From contig NC_092671.1 of the NCBI RefSeq assembly GCF_964355755.1, forward strand, positions 6,893,001 through 6,957,000: a stretch of DNA of 64,000 bases, in the 5' to 3' direction. How positions within the stretch are numbered: position 1 is the stretch's first letter; every line of letters starts with the position of its first letter. Shown in pieces: positions 60,253 through 64,000 of this stretch. Origin of the DNA: Antedon mediterranea (Eukaryota; Echinodermata; Crinoidea; Comatulida; Antedonidae). The translations under genes were made by a program, and so were the position numbers. The notes beneath the pieces are model-generated. The model was given only the letters and a program-made list of their open reading frames with translations. It searched no databases and was not told where the DNA came from.

Positions 60253-60429
60253 TGTTAAAATTGTTTTTTGTTTTTTTTTGTTTTTTTTTTTAACTGTATA
60301 TTAATTGCTTTTAATTTGTACCAACTTTATTATTATGTAAGTATAGTAGTTGAGCTACTTTCAGTGAGACTAGATCTCTTATTCGTCATGTTTTTTCTTT
60401 TTAATTTTGCTTTGGATGCACCGTTAGAG

Positions 60430-60463
60430 CATGGAGGTATAAAAATATTTTTATACCTCCATG
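60430..60463. mobile_element. Tiny palindromic insert, CATGGAG type (34 bp)
   Basis: A perfect palindrome with arms CATGGAGGTATAAAAAT and the reverse complement. It is flanked by the perfect repeat GTTAGAG (60423-60429 and 60464-60470). Confidence 0.87.
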
Positions 60464-60526
60464 GTTAGAGGTATTGTCTAACGTGTGCCACTATAACTGT
60501 TGTTACACAACAGTGATTCCATTAAA

Positions 60527-60549
60527 TTGTATTGTATTGTATTGTATTG
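60527..60549 (+). repeat. (ATTGT)n microsatellite
   Basis: Four to five ATTGT units, possibly the 3' tail of the preceding LINE fragment. Confidence 0.7.
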
Positions 60550-60551
60550 AG

Positions 60552-60748
60552 GGCGTCTGTCAATTTACGAACAAAAAACAACCAGTAGACATCGAATGCA
60601 ACGTAAAAGAAAGACATCTTGAATGTACTCGAAATTTTCTTAAAATATGTCATAGTTTTAACCGAACGTTGAGATTGATTGACAATATACTGTTCTCATT
60701 TGGATTCACTAACTTCTCATCAAAGGATTTAGAAGGTCACGTATTTTA
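60552..60748 (+). CDS. Candidate internal exon, unrecognised
   Basis: An open frame (GVCQFTNKKQPVDIECNVKE, then RHLECTRNFLKICHSFNRTL, then DNILFSFGFTNFSS) runs to a good donor, TTTTA-GTAAGTG. Codon composition looks more protein-like than the flanks. An alternative acceptor at 60513 would be in phase with the exon ending at 59418. I do not recognise the protein. Confidence 0.25.
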
Positions 60749-60749
60749 G

Positions 60750-61282
60750 TAAGTGCTAAACCTGCTTAAGGTATGAAACATGGCATCATCAGAGTGGCGA
60801 GTATAGGACAGGCTGACCAACATAGAAGAAGCCTGTGTAAACATTTTCAGCCTGCTGCTGTGACACCACAAACAAAGTACACTTTCCTCTGTAGAGTACC
60901 CTCAGCAGTCTAGGCCTAGGCCTAGTGTTTTTTTCATAGTATATTTGTCAGTCAGGCATATAATGCAAGACACGACTAGGCTAGTAACTAGGCCTATAAT
61001 AGGCCTATATTTAGTTAGAGTCCTTTCCCACATTCCTAACTAACCAGTAACCTAGGTAGGCCTAGCCTAGGAGGCCTAGTTTAAGTTTTTGACTTAGCCT
61101 ATACTAGCTAGGCCTATTTTTTATAAAATAACATTTTTTTAATACTAATATAATAGGCCTATGATTGATAGCATGCAGCCTAGCATTACTAGCTAACTAG
61201 CTAGGCTTAGGTAGTAGTAGTTAGTACCCAGGCCTCCCTGTTACGGTAGGTCAAGATGAATACAAAAATAAGCGTGTCAATG
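60750..61282. other. Unassigned spacer rich in TAGGCCTA words
   Basis: Dense in AGGCCTA and CTAGCTAG words. No gene or defined element is visible. Confidence 0.4.
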
Positions 61283-61787
61283 AAGAATCCGGGATGATTC
61301 GGCCCTGATGAGACGATTCGGCCCACTTTGTAGGGTGCCCTTTGTAGGCCGAAACGTCTCATTTTAGACGAAATTCATTTAGGCCTACATTTTTTTTGTG
61401 GTATTTATCAAGTTTTTAAAGGTGTTTAACAATCCGTATTTGATTGATATTGGCAATGTTGATATATAAAACAAATTACCCGATACTAAAAAAACGTAAT
61501 TTTATAATATATTCAATTTATTACTTCGAAAACTTTTATTTGCATTCGCCAAGCGGCCAACAGAAGGCGTAAATTGTTTACATCGTTCGCGTGACTAAAA
61601 AATTATCATTTTCGACAATGTTTTCAAAATGTTTGCTTTATTGCATCTTACCCCATACTGTAGTCTCTCTGAAAATAAAGTTTGGGGAAAAATGTTTATT
61701 TATGCTTATAAAATGCATATCAAAGCCAATAAATATAAGTGTGCCGAATCATCTCAGGGCTCGAATCGTCCCAGACCGAATCTTCTT
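61283..61787. mobile_element. Inverted-repeat element with GATTCGG repeats
   Basis: The left arm (61283-61330) and the inverted right arm (61735-61787) align over about 45 bp through GATGATTCGGCCCTGA-like sequence. Inside the left arm GATTCGGCCC occurs twice. A hairpin (GAGACG-A-TTCGGCC with GGCCGAA-A-CGTCTC, 61310-61360) contains CTGATGA and GAAACGTC. Confidence 0.6.
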
Positions 61788-64000
61788 GGGAAACTGTTCA
61801 CAGACTGGTTACAATATCGGTCGAGATCGATATAAACAAATTTAGTGGTATTTTGTATTTATGGAGAGCCCCTAGGCCTAGCTAAAGAATGTACTTATCA
61901 AAAGATAGTAAATAAAGTTGTTTAAATAAATTTGGGCAAACTCATAGAGTTGATGGTCAAAAGTATATCTACTGCACTGATTTCTTCTGTCACCACAGAA
62001 ACAGTGTGCTTTTATTATCAAACTGTACTAACTTTTGATGGGGTTTTTTTGGGCACTGATCTCCCAGTTCAGAAATCCTGGATCTGTCTGAAAAACTATT
62101 TTAATAATATAAGGAGTATGACAATGTAAATTGTTAAATTTGTAGATTCTAAACATTGTTATTGCAAATTTTATGCAAAGCTAACTTACTGTATGTATAA
62201 ATGTTCTTGATATACAGTTCACAGTACAGTATTAAAAGTCCCTTTTGAAGTGGAGTCGGTATAGTACAGTACTGTACTACATAATACAGTACAGTATGAC
62301 CCTCCCAACATCATGGCATCATATAAAGTGACTTTAAATTAAGTACAATTATAAAAAAATAAACTTGCAAACAAAAGGATGTTGATATTGATCTACAGTA
62401 ATTAGCTCAGTTTGGCTATTTAGGCTAAGCTGTGGATCAAGCAAAAAATGCCTCTTTGTTCACCGCTCTAGTTCAGACGTAGGATCATTTTTCTCTTGTA
62501 TAAATATTGAGCACTCTACTTGAACACTGCACAATACGGTATGTAAATTATTGCCAAGGAATTTATCTTACAATAATTTATGCAATGAATTATTCTACTG
62601 ATAGTTGGTAATTGTGGTGTTAAAGAAATTGGATTCTTTTCTTGTTCTTCACAAAGAAAAAATGTTTGCATAAGGCTCTTTGCTAGGGAAGAGGTTGTAA
62701 CTACTGTACACACTTATGTTGGGCTAGTTCTGTCCATACAAAACAGAGATGAACTTCTATGATGTCCAACAAATAATTTGTGGGGTTTTTTTACCCTTTT
62801 TTGTACTGTATGCAATTATTTGAAACAATATCATACAATTTTTACCTTGACCTTGTTTGGTTTAACTACAAGTTTTCACCTGTGAAAATTTGTAGTCATA
62901 AAATCATCTGTGAAAATTTGATTTACATTCAAACTGGTGTACAGTGTTTTATTGTTTGCCCTGAGGTTGGAAGTTCAAATCCCATATTGGGTATTCTGCA
63001 GTGTAATAATGATTATTCATGTTGTATAGGATGGTATTTAAACCAATTGTTGGTACTGAACACAAACATTTGATTTTTTTGAAAAATTTATCCAAATGTT
63101 ATTGTTACAACAAAAGTAAAACATGATTATATTAACTGACAGTAAATAATGTTTTTGTTGTACTGTATTGTCTTATTTCAGTACTGTAAGTGGCAATAAT
63201 GTTTCTGTGAATGAATGGATTTATTTTCTCAGAATTATTGGGTTCAATATTAGTATGTGCAGTTGAACTTCTTGGCATAAACAATGCATCGTACAACATC
63301 AGTATTTCTTGGCACTTCCTGACATTTTGTGATAGTTGTACAGTAGGCACTAGAAATTGACTTCACATTTAAAACATTCTGTCTTTATTAACATAATACT
63401 TTGTATCCAATCTTCTCGTACATTTACTACTTTATTATAGGAGGGTCATAACTATAACAATACAAATTGGATTGATTTTTGTTTAAAGCATTTATTATTA
63501 TGTTTAGAACTCTCATTTTGTGAACATTCCTATGGGAAATTAATATTTAATTTCGACAGAAACAGATCATCTGAAAACTTACGACCGTATATCAACGATA
63601 TTTACTTGCCCTCGTTGAGGCAACCCCTTGGGTTATGTAGATATGTTTCTGAGCGTGCTCTGTTTAGCGTGAATGTTTCATACTGATGAGCAATCAACTT
63701 TAGTGTGTAATTTATTGTGAAATTAGCCTTGTTTTGTTATAAACATTATTATGATATGAAATTGGATATTTAAAAAATTAGATTAGAAACTATATGAATA
63801 AAATAATGTTTAATCTTTATGGTTTATTAATTTTTAATGAGACAATTAGTGAATTAATTAGTAAAATGATCTCACATACTGTATGCCGATTCTTGATAAA
63901 CGTTTTGTTATTCTGTAATTTGTAATGTATAGTAGTACGTAAACAATTTAATTTACTGTGTCATTCTAATATTGTGATCCGGATCCGGTCAAAAAACCAA
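61788..64000. other. Unassigned right end of the window
   Basis: AT-rich, with several TACAGTACTGTA-type words (for example 62220-62300) and a B-box-like AGTTCAAATCCC near 62973-62984 that may be a SINE remnant. No gene is supported. Confidence 0.4.

Overview
This is animal nuclear DNA: AT-rich, with genes split into small exons by GT-AG introns, long non-coding gaps and many short mobile elements. The proteins are closest to deuterostome orthologues. The frequent word TAGGCCTA, the terminal-inverted-repeat elements and the tRNA-derived SINEs suggest an invertebrate deuterostome, most likely an echinoderm. That placement is an inference. I see no operon, prokaryotic or CRISPR feature, and no viral gene.

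Six genes can be assembled. From the left: an ADAM10-like membrane metalloprotease (minus, 11 exons, 750 aa); PDSS1, a prenyl diphosphate synthase of coenzyme Q synthesis (minus, 9 exons, 422 aa); ANKMY2 (plus, 10 exons, 479 aa), head-to-head with PDSS1 with 371 bp between the start codons; CHMP5, an ESCRT-III-type protein (plus, 7 exons, 221 aa); a four-transmembrane PPxY protein, possibly of the ENTREP/FAM189 family (plus, 6 coding exons, 909 aa); and a ZFAND5/6-like A20/AN1 zinc-finger protein (minus, 3 coding exons, 197 aa). Every exon junction keeps the reading frame. The genes are independent housekeeping or signalling genes. The only shared regulation visible is the PDSS1/ANKMY2 promoter. 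The right end (57.6-64 kb) holds decayed LINE pieces and one or two orphan exon candidates.

The rest is mobile DNA. It includes about twelve copies of one MITE, two copies of a second, a TTAA-flanked 1.1-kb element whose empty site survives in a neighbouring duplicate, a Tigger-like MITE, a long-armed foldback, a Harbinger-like element, several SINEs, Penelope-like fragments with hammerhead-like cores, and two unusual minisatellites.

The most unusual signal is a set of eight tiny palindromes (17-46 bp). They begin CATGGAG or CAGGGA and end in the reverse complement. Seven are flanked by perfect 7-bp direct repeats, different at each site, as expected for a mobile sequence close to the minimum possible size. 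The second notable finding is a U12-type AT-AC intron in the ADAM10-like gene.
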